This document shows, in pieces, positions 42,188 through 52,020 of a stretch of DNA of 64,000 nt. The notes below the pieces were generated by a model that was not told the DNA's origin, made no database searches, and was given only the letters and a program-made list of their open reading frames with translations. The position numbers were made by a program, and so were the translations under genes. The DNA is from an uncultured Alphaproteobacteria bacterium (GTDB lineage Bacteria > Pseudomonadota > Alphaproteobacteria > Rhodobacterales > Rhodobacteraceae). The stretch lies in the NCBI GenBank assembly GCA_902540655.1, contig CACBNQ010000002.1, positions 16,245-80,244 of the forward strand, written 5' to 3'. Positions within the stretch are counted from its first letter, which is position 1, and each line of letters starts with the position of its first letter.

Positions 42188-43633
42188 ATGCAAAAATCGA
42201 TACTGGACACTGATTTTTCTTTTAGATTGTTCGGATCCAAAAAATCTAAGCTAATCGATTGTAAGGTCTGTGAAAAATTTGCAAAGCCAATCTTGCTTAT
42301 GCTAAGAGCTGCTGAAGCAGCTAAAAAGTTCCTTGTTAAAGAAAAAGCAAGATCAGTCACTATTTTTATAGGAAAAGGGAATAACGGTGAAGATGGCCTT
42401 TGCCTGGCCACTCTTTTAAAAATTGAAAACATTGAAACGCATATAATTGACCTTGACTATAAAAATCGTCTTGAGACTCAAGCTTACAGACTCTGCCTTG
42501 ATCTAGAAATCAATATTAAGAAATATAATACTAAGAAAATACCAAAAGCTGATTGGTATGTTGATGCCATATTTGGTATAGGTCTAAATAGAAATCTTAC
42601 AGGCGACTATCTATCCGCTGTGAATTATCTGCAATGTACAAAGTCAAAGAAAATATTATCTCTAGATATTCCGAGTGGCCTTCACGGTTCAAGAGGAAAT
42701 ATTTTTAATAAGGTAGTTCAAGCAACAACTACGATCTCCTTTCTAACCTTAAAGCCTGGACTATTTTTTGATGATGCTTCTGATTACGTAGGCGATCTTT
42801 ATTTTGATGATTTAAGCATAAATAAAACTTTCTATAATCCAGATATGACCTCAATTTCGAGAGAGAAAACTCATTTCCCTGTTTTATCTCGCTCTACTCA
42901 CAAAGGCACAAGAGGATCATTAGTTTGTCTGGGTGGCTCTAAATCAATGGAGGGTGCAGGAATATTGGCATGCATTTCTGCTTTACGATCCGGGGCTGGT
43001 AAAGTCTTTTGGGCTTCAGATACCGACAAACTGCAAAGGCCTCCAGAACTGATTCAAATAGAGCCATGTATTGATGACATACAATCAGTTCTAAATAAAA
43101 ATATGCGTATCGCAATTATAGGTCCAGGGCTAGGAAAGAGGTTCGATAAAGAAATTGAATTCCTATGGAATACTGATCTCAATATTATTCTAGATGCCGA
43201 CGGCTTGGATTGGTTATCGAGAAAAAAACCTAAAAAGAGAGCAGCGGCATGGGTCGGCACTCCTCATATTGGTGAGATGAAAAAGCTTTTAAAAGGTGAC
43301 TTCTCAGATAAATGGTCCAACATCATTAGGCTTAAGAAGTATTATGGAGGCGAATGGATATTAAAGGGTCCAGGAACCCTTGTTTCAGAAGATAAGCATC
43401 TCTGGCTCAATTTATATTCAAATGGATGGTTAGGAACTGCTGGAATGGGTGATGTTTTAGCAGGTATTATTGCGGGCCTTTGGAGCTCCGGATCCAAAAC
43501 ACCTTTTAGGAGTGCTGTTTACTTGCAAACTCAGTGCGCCAAACATTTTTTGTCTAAGGAAGGCGCTGGTTTGACAGCTGGAAAACTGTCTGAGCTTATT
43601 GGATTTAATATCGGTTTAATACATAAAGCCTAA
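42188..43633 (+). CDS. nnr: Bifunctional NAD(P)HX epimerase / ADP-dependent dehydratase
   Basis: Repairs hydrated NAD(P)H. The 481-residue protein fuses an N-terminal YjeF_N epimerase (about 1-215) to a C-terminal YjeF_C kinase-like dehydratase (about 230-481). Epimerase motif is GKGNNGEDGL (62-71), a variant of GPGNNGGDG; VDAIFGIGLNR and SLDIPSGL follow. The dehydratase has GPGLGK, LDADGL, TPHIGEM and GTAGMGDVLAG (about residues 418-428, with the catalytic Asp). It ends in a hairpin shared with the convergent gene. Confidence 0.93.
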   Translation: MQKSILDTDFSFRLFGSKKSKLIDCKVCEKFAKPILLMLRAAEAAKKFLVKEKARSVTIFIGKGNNGEDGLCLATLLKIENIETHIIDLDYKNRLETQAYRLCLDLEINIKKYNTKKIPKADWYVDAIFGIGLNRNLTGDYLSAVNYLQCTKSKKILSLDIPSGLHGSRGNIFNKVVQATTTISFLTLKPGLFFDDASDYVGDLYFDDLSINKTFYNPDMTSISREKTHFPVLSRSTHKGTRGSLVCLGGSKSMEGAGILACISALRSGAGKVFWASDTDKLQRPPELIQIEPCIDDIQSVLNKNMRIAIIGPGLGKRFDKEIEFLWNTDLNIILDADGLDWLSRKKPKKRAAAWVGTPHIGEMKKLLKGDFSDKWSNIIRLKKYYGGEWILKGPGTLVSEDKHLWLNLYSNGWLGTAGMGDVLAGIIAGLWSSGSKTPFRSAVYLQTQCAKHFLSKEGAGLTAGKLSELIGFNIGLIHKA

Positions 43634-43660
43634 CTTATCTTTTTAGAAACAAGTTAGGCT
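43627..43660. terminator. Bidirectional hairpin between convergent genes
   Basis: AGCCTAACTT and AAGTTAGGCT are a perfect 10-base inverted repeat around a 14-base AT-rich loop. The left arm includes the stop codon of the NAD(P)HX repair gene, and the right arm ends 6 bases before the stop of the convergent gene. T-runs on either side are short, so it may act as a weak terminator or as 3'-end protection for both messages. Confidence 0.6.
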
Positions 43661-43666
43661 CTGCAT

Positions 43667-44293
43667 TTATTGATCAGCCGGAACTGTCATCCATCCATTG
43701 TGTAACTCGCCGACTTCAGCCGCCCGGCTTACAAGCGATTGAAATTCTTCAGTCATCCCCATTTGATCAAATGCTTTTCCAGAAGCTTCAAGGGATGTTG
43801 CGCCATAAGCAATAATCATACTACTCATATTATCCCCTGTTACTGGCGTCAAAAGTACAGGATTTACATCGACTTTTTCGCACATTCCTTTCACTTCTTC
43901 AAACATCTTCATGGCCATTGGCATTTTATCTTTTTTCATAAGGTACCACCTGAAGTTCATCACTCGATGTGTAGGCTTCATTTCTCCTGCTGCCACTCTT
44001 ACCAGATTCAATGGCATAACAATGTCACTTGCTGGGTTGTCATCCAACCTCATTTGTACCTTTGACCACATTTCACTTGAGAAAACTTTTTGAACATCTG
44101 CCATAGCTTCAGTGAAATTTGCCGCGAAAGTGGAAAACACTAAGCATCCTGCATTTTGGCCAAAAAGAACCCTAGATACTCGAGCGGTTATTCCCATATC
44201 TCCGAATGCTTTGGTTACTTCCAACATATTATTTAGTTGTAATTTTGCTTTGCCTAGATGTGGTCTTACAGTATTTGTTGCAATTACAGCCAT
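43667..44293 (-). CDS. Hypothetical protein with two alpha/beta-barrel-like repeats
   Basis: I do not recognise the family with certainty. The 208-residue soluble protein looks like two ferredoxin-like (dimeric alpha+beta barrel) halves. Each half has a strand, a long helix and a GA/GC-containing strand: residues about 1-75 (with QNAGCLVFSTF) and about 110-195 (with SSMIIAYGATS). No catalytic motif or signal peptide is seen. GGAGG five bases ahead of the ATG indicates efficient translation. It is monocistronic, converges on the NAD(P)HX repair gene, and is divergent from a phosphatase. NIPSNAP- or ABM-like proteins are the nearest structural idea. Confidence 0.7.
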   Translation of the reverse strand: MAVIATNTVRPHLGKAKLQLNNMLEVTKAFGDMGITARVSRVLFGQNAGCLVFSTFAANFTEAMADVQKVFSSEMWSKVQMRLDDNPASDIVMPLNLVRVAAGEMKPTHRVMNFRWYLMKKDKMPMAMKMFEEVKGMCEKVDVNPVLLTPVTGDNMSSMIIAYGATSLEASGKAFDQMGMTEEFQSLVSRAAEVGELHNGWMTVPADQ

Positions 44294-44364
44294 GATTCCT
44301 CCATAATAGTTATTTCTATTGTAACTTAACTTAGTTCAAAATTAATACTTTTTTTGTAGGTAAT

Positions 44365-45129
44365 ATGTCAAACGAGATGGGAATCAATAATCTAAGAGAC
44401 CTAGGGAGTAAAAAAACGTCTGAAAACACAACTATTAGAGACGGGTTGTTTTTGAGATGTGCGGCTCCGACGGAGTGGAATGTGCAGGTTAAAAATCAAT
44501 TGGTGGCACTTAAAAAACCCATAATAATAGACTTTAGAGGCGTTCAGGAGGAGATAAATAACCCTTCTCAGATTCCAAAAGAATTTTTAAGCAAAAGAGT
44601 GCACCTCCCAATTGAACCCAAAGTGACCGATTTGTTAAGAAAGTTGAATGAAGTTGATAGATCAAAAAAAACAGAAATAGATAAAATTTTTCAACAGGCG
44701 TATCGAAAATATACGATTGAAAACATTGGGACCTTTGAAGAGTTTTTCAAAATATTATTTGATAATCCAGATTCCACTATAATGTTTCACTGCACCGCTG
44801 GAAAGGATCGAACAGGCTTTGCCTCAGCTTTAATCTTATCTCTTTTCGGTGTAGCAAATGAAACGATCAAACATGATTACTTGCTCTCAAACAAAACATA
44901 TAAACCGACTCAGAAAGTCAAAGGCGAAGTTCAAAAGATTGGCATTAAACAACTTTTGAGAGTTGATGAAAGTTGGTTGAATGCTGGACTAGAAGAGTTT
45001 TCAGAAAGAGTTGGGAATATTAGAGATTTTTGCACTAACATAATAAATGGCAAGAATAGGCTCAAGGAATATTTAAACTATTGCCAGAATTCAGGAGAGA
45101 AGACTTATGTCGATAATGGAAAAATTTAA
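44365..45129 (+). CDS. Tyrosine/phosphoinositide phosphatase-like protein
   Basis: Cysteine-dependent phosphatase of the Y_phosphatase3 / MptpB-like type, 254 residues. The P-loop is HCTAGKDRTG (142-151), with nucleophile C143 and R149; the Lys and Asp within it are typical of lipid and dual-specificity members. IRDGLFLRCAAP (24-35) and IDFRGVQE (55-62) are the family's N-terminal motifs. The frame overlaps the next SDR gene by 23 bases, so the two are coexpressed. The substrate is unknown. Confidence 0.87.
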   Translation: MSNEMGINNLRDLGSKKTSENTTIRDGLFLRCAAPTEWNVQVKNQLVALKKPIIIDFRGVQEEINNPSQIPKEFLSKRVHLPIEPKVTDLLRKLNEVDRSKKTEIDKIFQQAYRKYTIENIGTFEEFFKILFDNPDSTIMFHCTAGKDRTGFASALILSLFGVANETIKHDYLLSNKTYKPTQKVKGEVQKIGIKQLLRVDESWLNAGLEEFSERVGNIRDFCTNIINGKNRLKEYLNYCQNSGEKTYVDNGKI

Positions 45130-45874
45130 GCTGGATGGGAAGACGGCTTTAGTCACAGGTTGCAGTAAAGGAATAGGGTTCGGAATTGCCAAGGGCCTAG
45201 CAGAAGCAGGAGCTGATATAATTGGTGTCAGTTCTACATTAGATATAGGTAGTGAGATTGAAAAATATGTTAAGTCGATCGGAAGAAGATTTCATTGCTT
45301 TAGCTGTGACTTTTCTGAAAGACAGAATACACATAATTTTTTACAGGAACTTAGCGAAAATAATTTAGAACCAAGTATTCTTGTGAGCAATGCAGGTTCT
45401 TTAATTAGAACTGAGCTGAACGAACATAATGATGCCCATTGGGATAGAATACTAGAAATTAATTTATCGTCTCAATTTGTTCTTGCAAGAGAGCTTAGTT
45501 CAAAAATGATTGAAAGAGGCTGGGGTAAAATTATTTTTACGGCATCAATCTTATCTCATCAGGGCGGTTTATTTGTTCCTAGCTATACAGCTTCTAAAGG
45601 TGGGATTGCGCAACTTACAAAAGCTCTATCAAATGAACTAGCAGATAAGGGAATAAATGTTAATTCTATAGCCCCAGGTTACGTTGTCACTGATATTACC
45701 ACTGCTCTTCGCAAAGATAAAAATCGGTCAGCTGACCTAATGGCAAGGATACCTATGAAGAGATGGGGTACCATAGATGATATGGCAGGAGCTGCTGTTT
45801 ACTTAGCTTCCGATGCATCAGACTACGTCAATGGGGAACTATTAAATGTCGACGGTGGTTGGATGGGCAGATAG
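45107..45874 (+). CDS. Short-chain dehydrogenase (KduD/gluconate dehydrogenase-like)
   Basis: Classical SDR of 255 residues with a complete active site. TGCSKGIGFGIA binds the cofactor (17-28), NAG lies after strand 4, the catalytic Ser is in TASILSHQGG, and Tyr/Lys are in YTASKGG; APGYVVTD and NVDGGWMG follow. The pattern is close to 2-deoxy-D-gluconate or 5-keto-gluconate dehydrogenases. GGAG precedes the ATG by nine bases, and a second ATG lies three codons later. It is cotranslated with the phosphatase and ends directly against leuB. Confidence 0.92.
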   Translation: MSIMEKFKLDGKTALVTGCSKGIGFGIAKGLAEAGADIIGVSSTLDIGSEIEKYVKSIGRRFHCFSCDFSERQNTHNFLQELSENNLEPSILVSNAGSLIRTELNEHNDAHWDRILEINLSSQFVLARELSSKMIERGWGKIIFTASILSHQGGLFVPSYTASKGGIAQLTKALSNELADKGINVNSIAPGYVVTDITTALRKDKNRSADLMARIPMKRWGTIDDMAGAAVYLASDASDYVNGELLNVDGGWMGR

Positions 45875-46978
45875 CTACTGGCCCGCCTCTAACTCCTCTA
45901 TTATTTTTTCGGTCATTTCACTGGTTGAACACAGACGTCCTTGATCACCCATCATTAGATCAGGAGTTCTGTAACCTTTCGCAAGAACCTTTTCTATAGA
46001 CTGCTCGAGAAGATTGGCATTCTGCGCGTCTGAAAATGAATACCTCAAAGCCATTGAGAAACTTAGAACACACGCTATTGGATTAGCTTTTTCCTGGCCA
46101 GAAATATCTGGTGCCGACCCATGTACTGGCTCATACATAGCTCGAGGCAACCCATTATTTTTTTTATTTCCCAAACTTGCAGAGGGCAGCATTCCCAAAC
46201 TACCTGTTAGCATTGCGGCACAGTCAGATAGTATATCTCCAAATAGATTATCTGTTACAATCACATCAAACTGTTTAGGATCTCTTACTAGCTGCATCGC
46301 TCCATTATCAGCATACATATGGCTAAGCTCTACATCTTTATAATCAACGTGAACTTCGTTAACAACATCTCGCCAGAGAACACCGCTCTCCATCACGTTG
46401 GCTTTTTCCATAGAACATAATTTTTTATTTCTTTTTAATGCAAGTTCAAAAGCACTGACTGCGACCCTACGTATCTCAGATTCCGTGTATTTTTGAGTAT
46501 TTATTCCAATTCTTTCATTTGAGCCATCGGTATGAATACCACGAGGTTCTCCAAAATAAATCCCCGAAGTGAGCTCTCTAACGATAACAATATCCAGTCC
46601 AGAGACTATTTCTTTCTTGAGTGACGAGAAAGAAGCAAGTGCATCAAAACATTGAGCGGGTCGGATATTGGCAAATAAGTCAAGCTCTTTCCTAAGTCTC
46701 AAGAGTGCTCGTTCTGGTTTCAAATCGAAACTAAGATTATCGTAATTAGGGCCACCCACCGCCCCCAGCAAAACAGCATCCACTTCTAGTGCTTTTTTTA
46801 AAATCTCTTCCGTGAGAGGAGTACCATGTTTGTCGTAAGACGCTCCACCAACTAAACCCTCTTCAATATCTATTTTTAAACTGCGCCTATCCTGAAACCA
46901 AGAAATAACACGCTTAACCTCGGTCATCACCTCTGGACCAATTCCATCTCCTGGAAGAATAAGCAAAGAAAACATCAA
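45875..46978 (-). CDS. leuB: 3-isopropylmalate dehydrogenase
   Basis: Oxidative decarboxylation step of leucine synthesis. In 367 residues: [10 protein letters not shown] (7-16), [20 protein letters not shown] (about 134-147), the metal/catalytic Asp pattern in [10 protein letters not shown] (about 243-252), and the late [10 protein letters not shown]. It is the third gene of leuC-leuD-leuB on the minus strand, 10 bases after leuD. Confidence 0.97.
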   Translation of the reverse strand: MMFSLLILPGDGIGPEVMTEVKRVISWFQDRRSLKIDIEEGLVGGASYDKHGTPLTEEILKKALEVDAVLLGAVGGPNYDNLSFDLKPERALLRLRKELDLFANIRPAQCFDALASFSSLKKEIVSGLDIVIVRELTSGIYFGEPRGIHTDGSNERIGINTQKYTESEIRRVAVSAFELALKRNKKLCSMEKANVMESGVLWRDVVNEVHVDYKDVELSHMYADNGAMQLVRDPKQFDVIVTDNLFGDILSDCAAMLTGSLGMLPSASLGNKKNNGLPRAMYEPVHGSAPDISGQEKANPIACVLSFSMALRYSFSDAQNANLLEQSIEKVLAKGYRTPDLMMGDQGRLCSTSEMTEKIIEELEAGQ

Positions 46979-46988
46979 TTATACCTTT

Positions 46989-47594
46989 TTATGACCAGCT
47001 AAATTTATCAGAATATTCTTTTTCAAAGCTACTTATTTTATCGGCACTTTTGAGTGTTAATCCAATATCATCTAACCCATTTAATAGGCAATATTTCTTA
47101 AACTCATCAACCTCAAAGTCTAATTGGTCTCCATTTTTGCGAACAATCTTCTGGTTTTCGAGATCAATTTTCATAATAGATGTTGTTTCTATTTCTGCGT
47201 CCTGTAGAAGTATTTGATGCAAATCTTCAGACACAATGATTGGAAGTATGCCGTTTTTAAAGCAATTATTAAAAAAAATGTCAGCGAAACTTGTTGATAT
47301 TATGCACTTAATTCCAAAATCTTTTAAAGCCCAAGGCGCATGTTCTCTCGAAGAACCACATCCAAAGTTAGCTCCACCTACTATAATTGAGGCTTTTGAA
47401 TAATGATCCTTATTTAAAATGAAATCTTTTATTTCATTCCCATTTTGATCATAACGCATTTCAAAAAATAGGTTCTCTCCAAGACCCGTCCTTTTAATTG
47501 TTTTGAGGAACTGTTTTGGTATTAACATATCAGTATCGATATTTATTAATGGCATTGGAGCTGCGATGCCTTCAATTATATTAAACTTTTCCAT
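46989..47594 (-). CDS. leuD: 3-isopropylmalate dehydratase small subunit
   Basis: Small subunit of isopropylmalate isomerase, 201 residues, the usual size. [16 protein letters not shown] (18-33), [17 protein letters not shown] (about 73-89, the substrate-binding loop) and [16 protein letters not shown] (about 103-118) are clear. It lies between leuC (12 bases) and leuB (10 bases). Confidence 0.97.
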   Translation of the reverse strand: MEKFNIIEGIAAPMPLINIDTDMLIPKQFLKTIKRTGLGENLFFEMRYDQNGNEIKDFILNKDHYSKASIIVGGANFGCGSSREHAPWALKDFGIKCIISTSFADIFFNNCFKNGILPIIVSEDLHQILLQDAEIETTSIMKIDLENQKIVRKNGDQLDFEVDEFKKYCLLNGLDDIGLTLKSADKISSFEKEYSDKFSWS

Positions 47595-47606
47595 CAGTGT
47601 CTTTCA

Positions 47607-49016
47607 CTAAATATCTCTCACGTCAGTCAATCGGCCAGTTATTGCTGCTGCTGCTGCCATTGCTGGGCTCATTAAATGAGTACGGCCCCCACGCCCCTGT
47701 CGTCCTTCGAAATTTCTATTAGACGTCGCCGCGCATCTTTCCTCAGGCAACAACTGATCAGGATTCATTGCTAAGCACATTGAACAACCTGGCATTCTCC
47801 AATCAAAACCAGCCTCTTTTAGTGAATTGGCTATTCCTTCTTCTTCCGCCTGTTTTTTCACTAACCCGGATCCCGGTACGACCATAGCCCTTATCCCACT
47901 CTTTACCTTTTTCCCCTTAACAATCTTTTCCACCTCTCTCAGATCCTCTATTCTTCCGTTGGTGCAAGAACCAATAAAAACGGCATCAACTTCTATATCT
48001 TGCAATTTCTGACCTGGCCTTAACCCCATATATTCAAGAGATCTTTTAGCAGCTTCTACTTTACTTCCCTGAAAATTATCAGGGCTTGGTACCAAATCTG
48101 TAATAGGAAGAACATCCTCGGGACTTGTTCCCCAGGTAACAACGGGCGCAATGTCCTCCGCCTTTAAGAAAATCTCTTTATCAAAATACGCATCTGGATC
48201 AGAAAAAAGCGTTTTCCAAAATTTTATAGCTTTATCCCATTTTTCACCTTTTGGTGAATTTGGTCTACCTTTTAGATAGTCTAAGGTCTTTTGGTCGGGC
48301 GCTATAAGGCCGGCTCTCGCTCCACCTTCAATAGCCATATTGCAAACAGTCATTCGTCCTTCCATAGAAAGGCTCTCAATGGCATTTCCACAATATTCGA
48401 TTACATGTCCGGTGCCACCCGCGGTTCCTGTTTTTCCAATTATTGTAAGTGTAATATCCTTTGCTGTGACTCCAATACCTAATTCTCCAGAGACCTCCAC
48501 CTTCATATTTTTTGACTTCTGCTGAATTAATGTCTGTGTTGCAAGGACATGCTCTACTTCGGATGTTCCTATGCCGTGTGCTAATGCACCAAAAGCTCCA
48601 TGCGTTGCTGTATGACTATCCCCACAAACAATTGTCATACCTGGTAAAGTCCACCCTTGTTCAGGACCGATTATATGTACTATTCCTTGCCTAATATCAT
48701 CAACAGCATAATAATGAATGCCAAAATCTCGTGCATTCCTATCCAGAGTTTCTAACTGTATACGACCCTCTTCACTGCCAAAATTGGTCAACCGATCAGA
48801 TGTCGTAGCCACATTATGATCTGGGACCGCAATTGTTTTGTTAGGAGCACGAACTTTCCTTCCCGCTTCTCTTAGACCCTCAAAAGCCTGGGGGCTAGTA
48901 ACTTCATGCACCAAATGCCTATCAATGTATATCAGGGAAGTATCATTTTCTGACTGAATTAAATGGTTATCCCAAATTTTGTCATATAGAGTTCTACTTT
49001 TCACCATAATTTTCAT
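47607..49016 (-). CDS. leuC: 3-isopropylmalate dehydratase large subunit
   Basis: Aconitase-family [4Fe-4S] subunit, 469 residues. Cluster ligands are the Cys in GSCTNGR and the pair in [19 protein letters not shown] (about 65-72), [13 protein letters not shown] (about 130-142) and [18 protein letters not shown] complete the pattern. Two Met codons lie close at the N-terminus (residues 1 and 4), and [12 protein letters not shown] may be the true start. It heads leuCDB, with a 166-base gap shared with the divergent IalB gene; no leader peptide is apparent there. Confidence 0.97.
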   Translation of the reverse strand: MKIMVKSRTLYDKIWDNHLIQSENDTSLIYIDRHLVHEVTSPQAFEGLREAGRKVRAPNKTIAVPDHNVATTSDRLTNFGSEEGRIQLETLDRNARDFGIHYYAVDDIRQGIVHIIGPEQGWTLPGMTIVCGDSHTATHGAFGALAHGIGTSEVEHVLATQTLIQQKSKNMKVEVSGELGIGVTAKDITLTIIGKTGTAGGTGHVIEYCGNAIESLSMEGRMTVCNMAIEGGARAGLIAPDQKTLDYLKGRPNSPKGEKWDKAIKFWKTLFSDPDAYFDKEIFLKAEDIAPVVTWGTSPEDVLPITDLVPSPDNFQGSKVEAAKRSLEYMGLRPGQKLQDIEVDAVFIGSCTNGRIEDLREVEKIVKGKKVKSGIRAMVVPGSGLVKKQAEEEGIANSLKEAGFDWRMPGCSMCLAMNPDQLLPEERCAATSNRNFEGRQGRGGRTHLMSPAMAAAAAITGRLTDVRDI

Positions 49017-49182
49017 ATCTAAATAAATTTTCTATCAAAATCCAGAACTTTTTACTATTTCAGATTTTTGCAAGCTTTAAGACATCAGCCACCTGTAATG
49101 GAAAACAAAATAAAAAGTCTTTTCTAGTTCCATAATTGCTTGTATTAGTAAGCACATAAAGATTTATAATATGAAAGAATAG

Positions 49183-49788
49183 ATGAAAATCGATATTAAT
49201 AAAATCTCGGCATTTTATTCTAATAAGCTGTTTTTTACGATTATTTTATGTATTCCATTAAGTTTTTTGTTTTTGACAAAAAGTTCCTTTGGCCAGGATA
49301 ACTTGCGGAAAGCAGAAAAAAGTTTTAGAGACTGGAGCGTTTTCGTATCGAAAGAGGATCCAAAAATGTGCTTTATTGCTTCACAGTCTATCAAAGGTGA
49401 AGCATTCAGAAACAATCAAAAGCTCTCATCGGTTAATCGAGAAAAAGGAACCCTGTATATAATTAAGACATTGAATAAAGAGAGCGAATATGAGGGAACT
49501 TTTTATGCTGGGTATCCTTTACAGGTGGGGTCAAAAGCAGTTCTAGAAATTGATAATAAGGACAAGATTGTGTTTTTTGCTCATCCATCGCCTAAAGCTA
49601 AAGCAGAGAAGGACCATGCATGGGCTCAAAAATTTGATCAGGAAAAATTAGTCCGTTTTCTTAGGAAAGGCAGCAAAGCAGTAATGAGCGCTATATCTCA
49701 CAGAAACACTGTAACAAAAGATACATTTATGTTAACAGGCTTTTCCGATGCCTTATCGGAATTAGAGAAGCGGTGCAAATTAAATTGA
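49183..49788 (+). CDS. Invasion-associated locus B (IalB) family periplasmic protein
   Basis: A 201-residue exported protein. A basic start and hydrophobic stretch (about 16-38), ending SSFGQD, form a signal peptide. The mature part opens with RDWSVFVSKEDPKMCFIASQS, the Trp/Cys-containing IalB motif (about 51-71 of the precursor), and a second Cys lies at the C-terminus. The family is named from Bartonella but is widespread in free-living alphaproteobacteria, where its role is unknown. It overlaps rlmN by 16 bases, as in several related genomes. Confidence 0.8.
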   Translation: MKIDINKISAFYSNKLFFTIILCIPLSFLFLTKSSFGQDNLRKAEKSFRDWSVFVSKEDPKMCFIASQSIKGEAFRNNQKLSSVNREKGTLYIIKTLNKESEYEGTFYAGYPLQVGSKAVLEIDNKDKIVFFAHPSPKAKAEKDHAWAQKFDQEKLVRFLRKGSKAVMSAISHRNTVTKDTFMLTGFSDALSELEKRCKLN

Positions 49789-50903
49789 CCTCACAATCGA
49801 TTTCTCAAGAAATTAACATCTTAGGGATCAGCAGAGCCGAATTGTTCTCGCTCGTTTCAGACTTTGAAACTCAACCAAAAAGAGCATCTATGAGAGTAAA
49901 TCAACTCTGGTCTTGGATCTATTGTCATGGAATTAGTTCATTTGATAATATGACAAATATAGATAAAACTCTTCGATCAAAACTGCAAAAAGTTTTTAAC
50001 ATTTCACGGCCAGTTATTGAAAAAAAAGAAATCAGCAATGACGGCACGATAAAATATCTATTCTGTTTAGAGGACGAAAGCAAAATAGAAACGGTATTTA
50101 TCCCTGAAGAGAAAAGAAGCACTCTTTGCATTTCTTCACAAGTTGGTTGTACGTTGAACTGTTCATTCTGTCATACTGGGACGCAGAAATTGGTAAGGAA
50201 TCTCTCAAGTCAAGAGATTGTAGGTCAAGTCATTGCAGTTTATGATGATCTAGGGCTTTGGGAGAAGAAGAGGGTGAACAGTAGTCATTCTTCTTGTTTC
50301 GAAATAATTACCAATATTGTTTTCATGGGAATGGGTGAACCTTTATTAAATTACGAAGAAGTAAAGAAAGCCTGTGGTATTTTGATGGACAACAAAGGAT
50401 TGGATTTTTCAAGAAGGAGAATCACCTTATCAACAGCTGGTATTGTTCCAAAAATAAAGACGGCTCATGAGGAAATCGGCTGTATGATCGCTGTAAGTCT
50501 TCACGCGACAGAAAATAAGACAAGGGATATTTTAGTTCCCATAAATAAAAAGTGGAATTTGGAACAGTTGCTCGGTTCCTTGAGAGATGATGTTAAGTTG
50601 CGCAATTCCGAACGAGTAACATTTGAATACGTTATGCTTGACGGAATTAACGATACGAAAGAGGACGCACATAGGTTAGTAAGATTATTACAAGGTCTTC
50701 CTTCTAAGATAAACTTAATACCGTTTAATAATTGGACTGGAAGTCAATATAAGCGTTCTTCCCTAGATAGAATAAAAGCGTTTAGAGATATTATAATTAA
50801 ATCAAGATTACCAAGCCCAATTCGAAAACCTCGTGGAGAGGACATTATGGCTGCGTGTGGCCAATTAAGATCTAATTCTATTAAAGAAAAAACAAGTATA
50901 TGA
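49773..50903 (+). CDS. rlmN: Dual-specificity rRNA/tRNA adenine-C2 methyltransferase RlmN
   Basis: Radical-SAM enzyme that methylates A2503 of 23S rRNA and A37 of some tRNAs. In 376 residues: the cluster motif C126-x3-C130-x2-C133 (CTLNCSFC), GMGEPLLNY, SLHATENKTRD, the FEYVMLDGIND motif, INLIPFN, and the C-terminal catalytic CGQL cysteine (about residue 364). It begins with GTG at 49773, inside the IalB gene, with GAGAAG just upstream. Its stop overlaps the next start by 4 bases. Confidence 0.96.
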   Translation: MQIKLTSQSISQEINILGISRAELFSLVSDFETQPKRASMRVNQLWSWIYCHGISSFDNMTNIDKTLRSKLQKVFNISRPVIEKKEISNDGTIKYLFCLEDESKIETVFIPEEKRSTLCISSQVGCTLNCSFCHTGTQKLVRNLSSQEIVGQVIAVYDDLGLWEKKRVNSSHSSCFEIITNIVFMGMGEPLLNYEEVKKACGILMDNKGLDFSRRRITLSTAGIVPKIKTAHEEIGCMIAVSLHATENKTRDILVPINKKWNLEQLLGSLRDDVKLRNSERVTFEYVMLDGINDTKEDAHRLVRLLQGLPSKINLIPFNNWTGSQYKRSSLDRIKAFRDIIIKSRLPSPIRKPRGEDIMAACGQLRSNSIKEKTSI

Positions 50904-51400
50904 AAAAAATTAGCAAAAGACGCTTTTTCTTGTTTTCAATTCTATTTCCTTTTATTTTTTTCAAACCTTCATGGAGTCATCCTAAAAAGCCAAATTTATT
51001 GGTGGTATGGAAAAGAAAGAGAGTTCTAGCCCTTTACAGAAACAGTAAAATAATAAAAGCCTATCGAATTCGTTTAGGGTTCAGTCCTCAGGGTCAGAAA
51101 GAAAAAGAAGGAGATGGTAAAACCCCAGAGGGTAAATACTACATTACACACAAAAACCCTAACAGTAAATTTTACTTAAGTCTTGGAATAAACTTTCCAA
51201 ATCAATCTGACAAAAAAAGAGCTCTTCAAAAAGGCCTCAATCCTGGTAGCGACATTTTTATTCATGGGCTTGGAAAAAAAAATATCCTGTTGCACTATTT
51301 TTTTGACTGGACTGAGGGTTGCATTGCGGTAACAAATAAAGAAATAGAGGAAATTTATGGTTTGGTTGAACCTGGAACCATAATCTACATTTATGCTTAG
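50900..51400 (+). CDS. L,D-transpeptidase (YkuD domain)
   Basis: Peptidoglycan cross-linking or protein-anchoring enzyme of 166 residues. A basic N-terminus and hydrophobic stretch (about 8-27) form a signal peptide ending at SWSH. The YkuD catalytic His is H122 in FIHG and the nucleophile C141 lies in WTEGCIAV. A GDGKTPEGKYYI strand (71-82) is the classic YkuD motif. It starts in the rlmN stop (ATGA overlap). A second, longer paralogue lies at 52021-52599. Confidence 0.92.
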   Translation: MKKISKRRFFLFSILFPFIFFKPSWSHPKKPNLLVVWKRKRVLALYRNSKIIKAYRIRLGFSPQGQKEKEGDGKTPEGKYYITHKNPNSKFYLSLGINFPNQSDKKRALQKGLNPGSDIFIHGLGKKNILLHYFFDWTEGCIAVTNKEIEEIYGLVEPGTIIYIYA

Positions 51401-51414
51401 ATCTAAACCCGTGA

Positions 51415-51915
51415 CTAAGACTTGCCAATCATCTGTACCCACCAAACTTTTCCAGTGCTATCTTGATACCAACTAAGCCCTAGATCGGTCGCAGTGGGGT
51501 CCAGAATAATTTCTCTGCCAATTTTACTTTTGAACCAGACATTCAATACTTCATACTCACCCTCATACGTTTCCGAGACGTTTTCACCAAGCACTAAGCC
51601 CTCAAAACCTGCAATTCTTGCCCTATCTATCGCTGAAGATGCATCTGAACCGTAGTTCCAGGCTCGCTGTTGTCTGGCTATGTCAAAAGCGTGTGTCTTC
51701 GATGCTGCTGAAAGACTGGATGAGTACTTTAGTGAGGATATCCCGTTTTCCAGTCTTAAGGCATTAACCATTTCTAGATGTCTTGATTTTAGAGCAGTCA
51801 CGTTAAAGCTAGAAATAACCCCTGACTTAGAGTAACCATCGTAGACGTCTGTATTTGTACCGACACATCCTACTAAGATAGCCAAAAGCATTATTTTTAA
51901 TATAATATTGTTCAT
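51415..51915 (-). CDS. CAP/SCP-domain lipoprotein
   Basis: A 166-residue predicted lipoprotein: hydrophobic N-terminus with lipobox LVGC, so C17 would be lipidated. The remainder is a CAP (SCP/PR1-like) domain: VNALRLENGISSLKYSSSLSAASKTHA (about 50-76) is the family's first helix, GENVSE (about 116-121) the metal-region motif, and DLGLSWYQD and WWVQMIG the last strands. Bacterial CAP proteins are secreted, and roles are mostly unknown. It sits between two L,D-transpeptidase genes on the opposite strand. Confidence 0.85.
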   Translation of the reverse strand: MNNIILKIMLLAILVGCVGTNTDVYDGYSKSGVISSFNVTALKSRHLEMVNALRLENGISSLKYSSSLSAASKTHAFDIARQQRAWNYGSDASSAIDRARIAGFEGLVLGENVSETYEGEYEVLNVWFKSKIGREIILDPTATDLGLSWYQDSTGKVWWVQMIGKS

Positions 51916-52020
51916 GTATCTATAAGTCTTTTGTTCTAATTTTTGAAATACTACGTCAATTTTTTATTCATGCACAATTAGTTGTTTTATAGTAAATAAA
52001 TTTCAACTATTAATGTAAAA

